Of a stretch of DNA of 64,000 nt, positions 35,915 through 45,488 are shown piece by piece. Under the pieces are notes generated by a model. That model did not search any database. It worked only from the letters and a program-made list of their open reading frames with translations, and was not told the origin of the DNA. The first letter of the stretch is position 1. Every line of letters begins with the position of its first letter. The stretch comes from CBDCXF01 sp965223755 (GTDB lineage: Bacteria; Acidobacteriota; Thermoanaerobaculia; Multivoradales; JAHEKO01), in contig CBDCXF010000001.1 in assembly GCA_965223755.1 (NCBI GenBank), positions 992,001 to 1,056,000 on the forward strand, given 5' to 3'. The position numbers and the translations under genes are program-made.

Positions 35915-37003
35915 ATGAATCTGACTTGGGAAACTCCGGCCTGGGGGCCGTTGCCGCGCATCCGCTGGGAGGCGGGATGGATTCTCTTGGTCTCGCTGTT
36001 TGCGTTGCTGCTGGCAACCTCGATCTTGCCCGGCCGATTGCCCGGCATCGCCGGCACCGCTCTCGTGGCAACGACCTTCTTCACCCTTGTGGGCGTGGTC
36101 GGCGCCTTTGCGGTGCACGAACTCGGACACGCCTTTGCGGCACGCGCATACGGCACCTCAACTCGTCGCATTACGCTGACTCTGTTCGGCGGCATCCCCG
36201 AAACTGAAGATCCTTTGCCCCATCCCGAATCCCTGTTTACGGTGGCGATGGCTGGGCCAATCGCCAACCTCGCGCTGTGCCTGCTCACTTACACCGCCGC
36301 TGCCGGCTTGCCACCCACGCTGCAGGTCGCGGCCGACATTACCGCTCTCGCCAACCTCTTTGTCGGTCTCACCAACCTCATCCCGGCGCAGCCGCTCGAT
36401 GGCGGACGACTGCTGCACGCCGCCGTGTGGTCGGCGACCGGTAGCACCGCCAAGGCCTACCGCAGCGAACAGCGCAGCGGCAGATTGCTGGGTTCGATCG
36501 CGATCGTGGCGGGGCTTACGACTCTGCTTCTCGGCGGCTGGACCGCAGGTCTATTCGCTCTGTCTTTGGGCTTGCTACTGCGATCCGCGGCTTACGCACG
36601 ATGGATCCACGCCGCCGGTGAACTGCAGCTCGCCGGCCATCCCGTGAAGGAATTCGCTCGAGCCACTGACACCACGGTACAACGTGCGATGGCGGTGGCG
36701 AGCGTGGTGCGCGAAGTATTCGACAACGGAAGACGGGGACGGGTGCCGGTTCTCGACGGCAGCCGATTGGTGGGTTGGGTCGACATGCTGCGTGTGCGCC
36801 GGCTGGGGCGTAGCGAATGGGACCGACAGAGCATCGGCACCGTGATGGTCCCCACCTCGCAGAGCAACACCATCGACGCCAGCGCCGACGCCCGCGAAGC
36901 GGTCCAGCGTATCCTGAGGGAAGGAACCCAACGATTATTCGTCGTCGATGGGGATGAATTCGTCGGTATCGTCACTCTCGACAGCCTGCTCAGATCCGGT
37001 TGA
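35915..37003 (+). CDS. Site-2 protease family (M50) membrane metalloprotease with C-terminal CBS pair
   Basis: A 362-residue intramembrane zinc protease. Six or so hydrophobic helices carry the active site HELGH (68-72, in FAVHELGHAF) and the distal metal ligand in NLIPAQPLDGGRLLHA (about 150-165). Residues about 240-362 form two CBS motifs (VFDNGRRGRVPVLDGSRLVGWV and GTQRLFVVDGDEFVGIV), which usually sense adenine nucleotides. Group III S2P enzymes of this shape cleave membrane-bound regulators; the substrate is unknown. Preceded by GTGAC repeats at 35830-35880. Confidence 0.9.
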   Translation: MNLTWETPAWGPLPRIRWEAGWILLVSLFALLLATSILPGRLPGIAGTALVATTFFTLVGVVGAFAVHELGHAFAARAYGTSTRRITLTLFGGIPETEDPLPHPESLFTVAMAGPIANLALCLLTYTAAAGLPPTLQVAADITALANLFVGLTNLIPAQPLDGGRLLHAAVWSATGSTAKAYRSEQRSGRLLGSIAIVAGLTTLLLGGWTAGLFALSLGLLLRSAAYARWIHAAGELQLAGHPVKEFARATDTTVQRAMAVASVVREVFDNGRRGRVPVLDGSRLVGWVDMLRVRRLGRSEWDRQSIGTVMVPTSQSNTIDASADAREAVQRILREGTQRLFVVDGDEFVGIVTLDSLLRSG

Positions 37004-37084
37004 CAGTTTGTCAATCGCGCGAGTACCCTGCCCCCCGGTGCAGGAAAGCCGGCGCAAAAAGCCAACCCTTTTGCCCTTCCGTTT

Positions 37085-37098
37085 GAGAGGAGCCTCTC
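37085..37098 (+). promoter_or_regulatory. Small hairpin overlapping the ribosome site of a leader ORF
   Basis: GAGAGG-AG-CCTCTC forms a 6-bp stem immediately before the GTG at 37099 and encloses the AGGAG ribosome site. If it forms it would limit initiation of the leader ORF. Confidence 0.35.
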
Positions 37099-37182
37099 GT
37101 GACACAACAAACTGACCAGCGGGGAACCAGGACAGGTGTGGTCTTGGCAATCGTAAGTCAAGGCAACGTTAAGAATGATTGA
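37099..37182 (+). CDS. Putative 27-residue leader peptide (uORF) overlapping the AGCS start
   Basis: GTG start with AGGAG 6 bases upstream, 27 codons (MTQQTDQRGTRTGVVLAIVS then QGNVKND), TGA at 37180-37182. The AGCS transporter ATG at 37175 lies inside its last codons. This overlap would allow translational coupling. Whether it is translated is unknown. Confidence 0.35.
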   Translation: MTQQTDQRGTRTGVVLAIVSQGNVKND

Positions 37183-38860
37183 ACGACTCAACAGTCTGGT
37201 CTGGGACTCCGGAATTCCGGTGGGCGGCGAAAGCATCCCGTTTGTCGTGGTCGCGCTGATCGGCACCGGGTTCTACCTGACCTTGCGGCTCGGCTTTATC
37301 CAGATTCGCCGCTTGGCCCACGGCTTCGCGGTGACTTCGGGTAGGTACGACGACCCCAACGAGCCCGGAGATGTCTCGCACTTTCAGGCACTCACGACGG
37401 CTTTGTCGGCGACCGTCGGAATCGGCAATATCGCAGGGGTTGCGATAGCCATTCATTGGGGCGGACCGGGCGCCGTTTTTTGGATGTGGATGACCGCAGT
37501 AGTCGGCATGGCTACCAAATACACCGAAGTCACCTTGGCGCAGCACTATCGAAACGTTGAGGTCGACGACGGGAACAAAATGAGCGGGACCGTCTCCGGC
37601 GGCCCGATGTACTACATCGAGCGTGGTTTGGGAAAACGGTGGAAACCTCTGGCCGTTCTTTTTGCAGCGCTGCTTGGTATCACCGCTTTTTTTACCGGCA
37701 ACGCGATCCAGGCCAACACCGTCGCCGATGTCATGCAGACCGAGTTCGGCATCGCCTCATGGATCACCGGACTCGTCACCGCGTCGGTTGTTGGAATGGT
37801 CATCCTCGGTGGAATCTCCCGCATCGGTCGCGTAACCGGAGTTCTGGCTCCCTTGATGGCCGCGATCTATGTATTTGGCGGGCTGATCATTATTGTCAGA
37901 AACATCGAAAGGGTCGTCCCGACGTTCGGTCTCATTGTCCGAGAGGCGTTTAATCCCACGGCAGGAGTTGCCGGAACCGGAATCGGCGTATTTCTCGTCA
38001 CTCTGATGTGGGGCGTCCGGCGGGGATTGTTTTCGAATGAGGCCGGACAAGGATCGGCCCCGATCGCGCACGCCGCAGCAAAAACGAAAGAACCAGTTTC
38101 TGAGGGTGTCGTAGCTCTGGTCGAACCGTTCATCGATACTCTGGTTATCTGCACGATCACCGCCATGGTCGTCTTGCTGACGGGAGTGTGGGGGGAACGC
38201 TTGCCTACGCGCTTGGAGGTCGACGGAGGAGATGTTTCCTACGTCACCAAGCTGGAAAACGGGCGAATTGTCTCAACGGCGGCGCCAGACGAGATCAACG
38301 TTATCGACGGGTATCCGTCGCAGTCGGGCGGGGGTCCGATGTTCGCCTGGCATGGGGTTGCCATCGAGCGCTTCTACGTGGACCCCGAGCAAACGATCCC
38401 CTTCGAAGGATCAATACAGTCCGTTTCAGGGTATGCCGTGACCTCCGATGGAGCCCGTCACGACAGCCTATATGGAAATGCAGCGCGCACCGGCGCCCAG
38501 CTCACCATGCTCGGCTTCAGCCGCGGCCTTCCAGGGCAAGGTGGACGTTTCATCGTGCTAGTCAGCGTTCTTCTGTTCGCTATTTCGACTTCGATTTCGT
38601 GGAGCTACTACGGCGATCGCTGTGCCAACTATCTGTTCGGACGCAAGGCGATCCTTCCTTACAAGTGTGTATTTATCGCGATGCACTTTGTCGGCGCCGT
38701 CTTGGCGTTGACAGACATCTGGAGTTTGGGCGACGTGTTTTTGGGTATCGTCATTCTTCCCAATTTGCTCGCCATGATCCTACTTTTGCCCAAGGTAATC
38801 GAGCTGACTAAGTCGTACTTCCGGCGCAGACCTTGGGAGGCTGAGCGCTCGCCGCGTTGA
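37175..38860 (+). CDS. Sodium:alanine/glycine symporter, AGCS family
   Basis: A 561-residue secondary transporter importing small neutral amino acids with sodium. Family motifs: HFQALTTALSATVGIGNIAG, GPGAVFWMWMTAVVGMATKY, RRGLFSNEAGQGSAPIAHAA and SWSYYGDRCANYLFG. About ten membrane helices are visible. Members are usually 450-500 residues; here about 80 extra polar residues (about 345-425) sit between the helices TAMVVLLTGVW and GRFIVLVSVLLF, probably an extracytoplasmic loop. Its own ribosome site is weak, and it overlaps a possible leader ORF. The NSS transporter follows about 110 bp downstream. Confidence 0.94.
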   Translation: MIERLNSLVWDSGIPVGGESIPFVVVALIGTGFYLTLRLGFIQIRRLAHGFAVTSGRYDDPNEPGDVSHFQALTTALSATVGIGNIAGVAIAIHWGGPGAVFWMWMTAVVGMATKYTEVTLAQHYRNVEVDDGNKMSGTVSGGPMYYIERGLGKRWKPLAVLFAALLGITAFFTGNAIQANTVADVMQTEFGIASWITGLVTASVVGMVILGGISRIGRVTGVLAPLMAAIYVFGGLIIIVRNIERVVPTFGLIVREAFNPTAGVAGTGIGVFLVTLMWGVRRGLFSNEAGQGSAPIAHAAAKTKEPVSEGVVALVEPFIDTLVICTITAMVVLLTGVWGERLPTRLEVDGGDVSYVTKLENGRIVSTAAPDEINVIDGYPSQSGGGPMFAWHGVAIERFYVDPEQTIPFEGSIQSVSGYAVTSDGARHDSLYGNAARTGAQLTMLGFSRGLPGQGGRFIVLVSVLLFAISTSISWSYYGDRCANYLFGRKAILPYKCVFIAMHFVGAVLALTDIWSLGDVFLGIVILPNLLAMILLLPKVIELTKSYFRRRPWEAERSPR

Positions 38861-38971
38861 TGGCGATACAACCGAGAACTGGCGGAGAGAGTCCAAGAGA
38901 CCGAAAACCTGCTGGGTACCTCGCGCATAGCACCCCAATCAGAAATAAGAGCGGATAACGTAGGAGGTTGT

Positions 38972-40357
38972 ATGGACAAATCACGAGGATCGTGGGGTAC
39001 GCGGTTGGGCTTTGTATTGGCCGCGGCAGGCAGCGCTATCGGTCTCGGCAACCTCTGGAAATTTCCGTACATTGCATGGGTCAACGACGGTGGCGGCTTC
39101 GTGCTCATCTACCTGGCCTGCATCGCTGCTGTCGGATTCCCGATCATGCTGGCGGAGATCTTGATTGGTCGACGAACAAAGCTCTCGGCAGTCGGAGGCC
39201 TGGGCGCGGCCGTCGGTCCTCGTTGGCGCCTCTTGGGCGGCCTTGGCGTGGGAACGGGGTTTATCCTGCTCTCCTACTACGCGGTTATCGCCAGTTGGTC
39301 TCTCGCCTACATGGTCCGATGCCTGCGGTGGAGTTTCGGCGGATATCCAGCCGAACACGATGGAGTCGCGGCGTTCGGCAACCTCGCTGCCAGCGGATCG
39401 ACACAGGTGACCCTCACGGCGCTGTTTCTCGCTGCAACCGCGTTGATCGTCTACCGCGGCGTAACCAGCGGCATCGAGTTGGCAGCTCGCATCATGATGC
39501 CCGCTCTGATCGTCATCCTGCTGTTGTTGCTGATCAGCGCAATGACGATGGAGGGAGCGGGTCAAGCATTGCGTTTCCTGTTCTCTCCGCGATTCGATGA
39601 AGTTCGTTCCGTGGGCGTACTGGAGGCGCTTGGTCACGCTTTCTTTACGCTCTCCCTGGGCATGGGCACGATGATCACATACGGCTCATATCTTGGCCGC
39701 CGAGAATCGATTGTGCGCACGTCGTTCGTCGTCGTAGTGCTGGATACCATCATCGCACTGGTCGCCAGTTTGACAATGTTCGCCGTCATCTTCTCGATTC
39801 CGGGCCTTGGCGACCGCCTGGGCGCATCAGCAGTGGGCATGCTGTTCGTCACTCTGCCAGATCTGTTTTACACGGTTGTTCCGGCCGGAGCACTGCTCGC
39901 GCCGCTGTTCTATGTCCTCGTGATGTTTGCGGCTTTGACATCGGGCATCTCATTGCTCGAAGTGGTTGTCGCCTACCTGATCGACGAGCGGGGCATGAAA
40001 CGCAAGCCGGCGACGGTGACGTCTATTGTCGCGGTCGGAGGACTTTCGGTACTTTGTGCGCTCTCTCTTGGCGCTTGGAACGTGGCCTCAAGCTTTGAGA
40101 TTTTTGCCGGCAAGCAGGGAGTCCTGTCGACGCTCGACCATCTAGTCTCGAATTGGCTCCTGCCGATTGGGGGCCTGGGTATCACCGTTGCCGCCGGCTG
40201 GTTTATGACAAGAGAAGCGACCGAAGAAGAGCTAGCGATCGAGTCACCATCTTGGTTTAGCTACCCCGTATGGCGCTTTTTCGTTCGTTTCGTCTCACCC
40301 GCGGCAGTCGCGGCGATCTTGGCGGCCGTGATCTTCTTCTCGCAGGATTTCAGCTAA
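38972..40357 (+). CDS. Sodium-dependent transporter of the neurotransmitter:sodium symporter (NSS) family
   Basis: A 461-residue LeuT-fold transporter with about eleven to twelve helices. TM1 shows WGTRLGFVLAAAGSAIGLGN then LWKFPYIAWVNDGGGF, the sodium and substrate site. FFTLSLGMGTMITYGSYLG is the TM6 region. Bacterial members carry amino acids such as Leu, Trp or Tyr; the ligand here is unknown. GTAGGAGGTTGT gives a strong ribosome site before the ATG. Pairing with the AGCS gene suggests an amino-acid-scavenging role. Confidence 0.94.
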   Translation: MDKSRGSWGTRLGFVLAAAGSAIGLGNLWKFPYIAWVNDGGGFVLIYLACIAAVGFPIMLAEILIGRRTKLSAVGGLGAAVGPRWRLLGGLGVGTGFILLSYYAVIASWSLAYMVRCLRWSFGGYPAEHDGVAAFGNLAASGSTQVTLTALFLAATALIVYRGVTSGIELAARIMMPALIVILLLLLISAMTMEGAGQALRFLFSPRFDEVRSVGVLEALGHAFFTLSLGMGTMITYGSYLGRRESIVRTSFVVVVLDTIIALVASLTMFAVIFSIPGLGDRLGASAVGMLFVTLPDLFYTVVPAGALLAPLFYVLVMFAALTSGISLLEVVVAYLIDERGMKRKPATVTSIVAVGGLSVLCALSLGAWNVASSFEIFAGKQGVLSTLDHLVSNWLLPIGGLGITVAAGWFMTREATEEELAIESPSWFSYPVWRFFVRFVSPAAVAAILAAVIFFSQDFS

Positions 40358-40383
40358 GTAGGCAGCGAGACGAAAGGCAATTG

Positions 40384-41058
40384 CTAGTTCTCGACGCTGC
40401 GCGCGGCGATCGAGTCGAGGAACTCGTCCAGTCGGGAGCGAAAGGCGTCCGTCCACTCGTGTCCGCCATCGAACTCATAGGTCTGCACCGTGACTCCAGC
40501 GCGGCGCAGGGTTGCGGCGTCTCTGGCGGCGTGTTCGGCGTCATACCAGGTTTCCGCATCGCCGCGCGCGATCAAGACAGGCGGATAGCCCACCTGCACG
40601 CCCTCCTCGACATCCGGCGGTAGGTCGCCCGCCAGCGCCACCACGCCGTCGGCGGCAATGTCTCCAAGGGCGCCGGCGCGGTAGGCCATGGCAACCCCTT
40701 GTGAGAATCCCACCAGCACCAAAGGTCGGGCTCGCACCAACTTCCCCACCACCTCGCTGACATAGGCCCGGTTGTCGGAGATCATCTGCTTGCGGTCTTC
40801 CCGCGTCATCCACGAGCCGACGACATCGCCCTGGCTGGTATAGAAGCGGTTGAGCGCATTGACCGCGATGAGATCCCAGTCGTCGACAGCGCGCAGTTGC
40901 CCGAGTTCCGCAAGGGAAGCTTCGCAGTTTTCTCCGTAGCCGTGAAACCCGACAATGGTGCCCGCCGGATCGGATGGGCAACGGCGGGTCAAGACCCGGC
41001 CGTGAATCGTCGTCTCGATGAGCGAGGTTTCGACGGAGGCGTCGGTCGCTTCAAGCAT
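40384..41058 (-). CDS. Alpha/beta-hydrolase (phospholipase/carboxylesterase-like)
   Basis: A 224-residue serine hydrolase. The nucleophile elbow is GFSQG (VLVGFSQGVAMAYR), the oxyanion segment is GFHGYGENCE, and the His is in GGHEWTDAF near the C-terminus. It resembles small carboxylesterases of the phospholipase/carboxylesterase family. The substrate is unknown. Start ATG at 41058 follows GAAGGGAAA and overlaps the end of the upstream amidotransferase gene by 8 bp, indicating cotranscription. Confidence 0.85.
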   Translation of the reverse strand: MLEATDASVETSLIETTIHGRVLTRRCPSDPAGTIVGFHGYGENCEASLAELGQLRAVDDWDLIAVNALNRFYTSQGDVVGSWMTREDRKQMISDNRAYVSEVVGKLVRARPLVLVGFSQGVAMAYRAGALGDIAADGVVALAGDLPPDVEEGVQVGYPPVLIARGDAETWYDAEHAARDAATLRRAGVTVQTYEFDGGHEWTDAFRSRLDEFLDSIAARSVEN

Positions 41059-41653
41059 AGCTTTCCCTTCTGGCTTCGCGGTTGGTCGAACAAACGGCAA
41101 CGAAGTTCTCGATCAGTCTCGGGCCGTGAGGCGTGAGGATGGACTCGGGGTGGAATTGGATCCCCCAATAGGGTCGGTCGGTGTGGCGCATGGCCATGAG
41201 AACGCCGTCATCGGCCCACGCCAGCGGCCGCCAGTCTGCGCTCAGCGTCTCCGGGGCGACGATCAAGCTGTGGTAGCGCATGACCTCAAACGGGCTGGGC
41301 ACACCATCGAACAGTTCGTCGCCGTGGTGGCTCACGGGCGAAGTCTTGCCGTGCCGTGGCTCCAACCCGGGATGGACGTCGGCACCGTCGCAGTGTGCCA
41401 GAACTTGATGCCCAAGACAGACACCCAATATGGGCACCGATGGGCGCCGGCGCACCAATTCGAGACAAACGCCGGCATCGAGTGGCGTACCCGGTCCCGG
41501 AGACAACACCACTCCGTCGTAGCCGCTTGCCATCAGACGATCGGCACTACGTCGGTCGTTGCGAACGACTTCGACTGCAACCGACATAGAGCGAATCGCC
41601 TGGAACAGATTGAAGGTGAAGGAATCGTAGTTGTCGATCAACAGCAGGCGCAT
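41051..41653 (-). CDS. Glutamine amidotransferase of anthranilate/aminodeoxychorismate synthase (TrpG/PabA)
   Basis: A 200-residue class I glutamine amidotransferase. It supplies ammonia from glutamine to a chorismate-using synthase. Motifs: IDNYDSFTFNL at the start, LSPGPGTP, nucleophile Cys79 in GVCLGHQVLA, and the His/Glu of GIQFHPESILT. TrpG and PabA cannot be told apart by sequence alone, and many bacteria use one protein for both. The large subunit (TrpE/PabB) is not in the window. It lies 8 bp downstream of the fused shikimate-pathway gene, consistent with chorismate metabolism. Confidence 0.92.
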   Translation of the reverse strand: MRLLLIDNYDSFTFNLFQAIRSMSVAVEVVRNDRRSADRLMASGYDGVVLSPGPGTPLDAGVCLELVRRRPSVPILGVCLGHQVLAHCDGADVHPGLEPRHGKTSPVSHHGDELFDGVPSPFEVMRYHSLIVAPETLSADWRPLAWADDGVLMAMRHTDRPYWGIQFHPESILTPHGPRLIENFVAVCSTNREARRESYA

Positions 41654-41661
41654 GTACGTCT

Positions 41662-43149
41662 TTAACTTGCAAGTCTGTCAATCGGAAGACCCAAAGCTTG
41701 GCGTACGGGCGCGAGGGGTAGATCGCTACCCGTCATCATGCGGAACTGCAGAATCGCTTGCGCCAGCAAAACTTCGCGGCCTCCCACAGCCGTAATCCCG
41801 CGTTCCCGAGCTCGGCGGATCAGCTCGGTTTCGCCACCGGCGCCGTCGCCATCGTAGACCATATCGATGATGCAGCCGTCGGCGTCAATACGATCGGGGT
41901 CAAACGGCAGCGGCTCACTTGCAGAGCGCCCGATTGAGGTGGTGTTGACGACAACTTCGAATCCGGCCGGATCGAACTCGGCCAGCGGCACGAAAGGAAT
42001 GCGAAAGCGCTCGGCGACTTTGAGCCCGCGCTCGGCACTGCGGTTGACCACCGCGACCTCTCCCCCCGCCTGACTCAATGCGGTGATCGCAGCTCGCCCC
42101 GCACCGCCGGCACCCACAACCGCGCACCGCGCGCCGTCCAATCTCAGGTTGCGCTGGCGGAGTGGCAGCAGCACCCCCTCTGGGTCGGTCAGTTCCGCCT
42201 CCCAGACTCCGCGACGACGCACCAGCGTGTTGGCCACTCCGGCACTGCGTGCCAGCGGACTCGCGGCTCCAGCCACGGTGAGGGCGATGTGTTTGTGCGG
42301 CGCTGTGACGCTAAAGCCGCGCAGATCGCCGCCGCTATCGCGCCAATCCTCGGATTCGGCCACATCAAGCCAGAAATCGGCGAAATCGGGGGTCTCGAAC
42401 GGAACATATAGGTAGTCGAGCCCAAGCTCCCGGTAGGCGCAATTGTGGATCCGAGGCGAGAGGCTATGCTGCACCGGATCGCCCAGCACCCCAAAAAGTG
42501 CGCCGGGCTGGGCGGCGTCATCGCCGTAGCCGTCCTCAAACCAACGCCTGTAACCGATCTGCCCGGGAGCCGTCGCCGCGCCCACCGCAAGATAGGCCCA
42601 CTTTCGCCCCCAGCGCGCGGCGAGAATGCGCGTCCAAGAGCCAACAACTCCGGCTGCAAAAGCGACCACGGGACCGCTCTGCTCGACCATCCACGAGAAC
42701 GTCTCCATCGCCTGCAATTGGGTCGTTGCGGTTGGCACCAACTTGTAGACCGCGGCGCCGACTTCTCGCATGCGGCCGAGCGTTCGACTCAGGGCGGCCT
42801 GGCCCGGATAGGAACCATGCCAAGAGAGCACTCTGCGCTCGGCCGGCACCAGCTCAGAGAATTCATCCAAATCGGAGTCGATCTCTAGATCGATCCACCA
42901 TCCGGCCGCCACGGCTCGCTCGATCAGCCGCCTGCGCTCCTCGACGTCACCTTGCCACGCACCGCCCTCCGCCTCTCTGCGCAGGGTATAGAGCGTCCGC
43001 GCGCCGAAACGCGCCCCCAATCGATCCACCACCTCGACCGGCAACAGGTCGGCGCGCAGTTCGATGCGGTGTGTGGTGGCCTCGAGTTGAAGGAGGGTGG
43101 ATTCAGAAGGCTGCTCCCCGAGGGAAACCACGACCTCAGGGTTGGCCAT
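41662..43149 (-). CDS. Fused 3-dehydroquinate dehydratase (type I, AroD) - shikimate dehydrogenase (AroE)
   Basis: A 495-residue bifunctional enzyme for two consecutive steps of the shikimate pathway. Residues 1-225 are a type I dehydratase with Glu30/Arg32 (IELRADLL), His111 (LSWHGS) and the Schiff-base Lys136 (YKLVPTAT). Residues about 228-495 are shikimate dehydrogenase: GVLGDPVQHSLSPRIHN, VTAPHK with the catalytic Lys, the NADP fold GAGGAGRAA and NTTSIG. The same domain order is known in plants and some bacteria. Followed directly by the TrpG/PabA gene. Confidence 0.94.
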   Translation of the reverse strand: MANPEVVVSLGEQPSESTLLQLEATTHRIELRADLLPVEVVDRLGARFGARTLYTLRREAEGGAWQGDVEERRRLIERAVAAGWWIDLEIDSDLDEFSELVPAERRVLSWHGSYPGQAALSRTLGRMREVGAAVYKLVPTATTQLQAMETFSWMVEQSGPVVAFAAGVVGSWTRILAARWGRKWAYLAVGAATAPGQIGYRRWFEDGYGDDAAQPGALFGVLGDPVQHSLSPRIHNCAYRELGLDYLYVPFETPDFADFWLDVAESEDWRDSGGDLRGFSVTAPHKHIALTVAGAASPLARSAGVANTLVRRRGVWEAELTDPEGVLLPLRQRNLRLDGARCAVVGAGGAGRAAITALSQAGGEVAVVNRSAERGLKVAERFRIPFVPLAEFDPAGFEVVVNTTSIGRSASEPLPFDPDRIDADGCIIDMVYDGDGAGGETELIRRARERGITAVGGREVLLAQAILQFRMMTGSDLPLAPVRQALGLPIDRLAS

Positions 43150-43163
43150 GGCGCTCCAGCGGG

Positions 43164-43586
43164 TTACTGCCTCGCCTCATCGACGAATCGCTCAACCTGC
43201 CAGCCGCTGGCTTCGCTGCGCCGCCACAACAACAGGTACGCGCCACCGACAGTGTCTTTGTCGCCCATCTTGCGGCTGGTCAAGCGGGTGCGATACTCGC
43301 CCCGCTCCACCGCCCAATCTCCCGTTACTTCGACTCGCGGCCGGCCGAAGGCCATCGAGCAGCGAAACTCACCAAACATGCGCTCGAGCCGTGACCTAAT
43401 CGCGGGCCTTCCTTCGACTGCGGGTTCCCCCGGCAGAATCCACACCGCGTCTTCGGCAAGCCATTCTTCACAGGTGCCGGCATTGCCGCTGGAGAACGCC
43501 CGCACCACCTGCCTACGCGCCAACTCGATAGCTGCCTTTGACTTGCTCGCGGCGTTTTTGGTGGGCGTGGCAACCTTCATTTTCAT
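43164..43586 (-). CDS. NTF2-like (SnoaL/DUF4440-type) small protein
   Basis: A 140-residue protein with the cone-shaped NTF2 fold pattern: a helix (VVRAFSSGNAGTCEEWLAED), AVWILPGEPAVEGRPAIRSR, then strands (VEVTGDWAVERGEYRTRL, GAYLLLWRR, GWQVERFVDEA). Such proteins may be isomerases, hydrolases or ligand carriers. No catalytic residue can be assigned. It is the first gene of a unit leading to aroDE, 14 bp downstream. Confidence 0.8.
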   Translation of the reverse strand: MKMKVATPTKNAASKSKAAIELARRQVVRAFSSGNAGTCEEWLAEDAVWILPGEPAVEGRPAIRSRLERMFGEFRCSMAFGRPRVEVTGDWAVERGEYRTRLTSRKMGDKDTVGGAYLLLWRRSEASGWQVERFVDEARQ

Positions 43587-43764
43587 TCATCATACCAATC
43601 CCAATTTTGCTTCTAGTCGGCCGACCTGAGGTTGCAATTGGTCGCCGTGCCGCGCCATCGAAGACCGGTGAGAGCGGGTTCAGAATGGTAGTCTGCCCCC
43701 GGCCCCAGGGTGGCCAAAACGACGAAAACACACCGATCGACGACCGTGTCTCTGAAGGGCGAGT

Positions 43765-45435
<1,671 letters not shown>

Positions 45436-45488
45436 ATTGGCTTTGGAGGCCCGATCGACCCGTGGGGTCGAATCAGGGCTGCTGAAAG

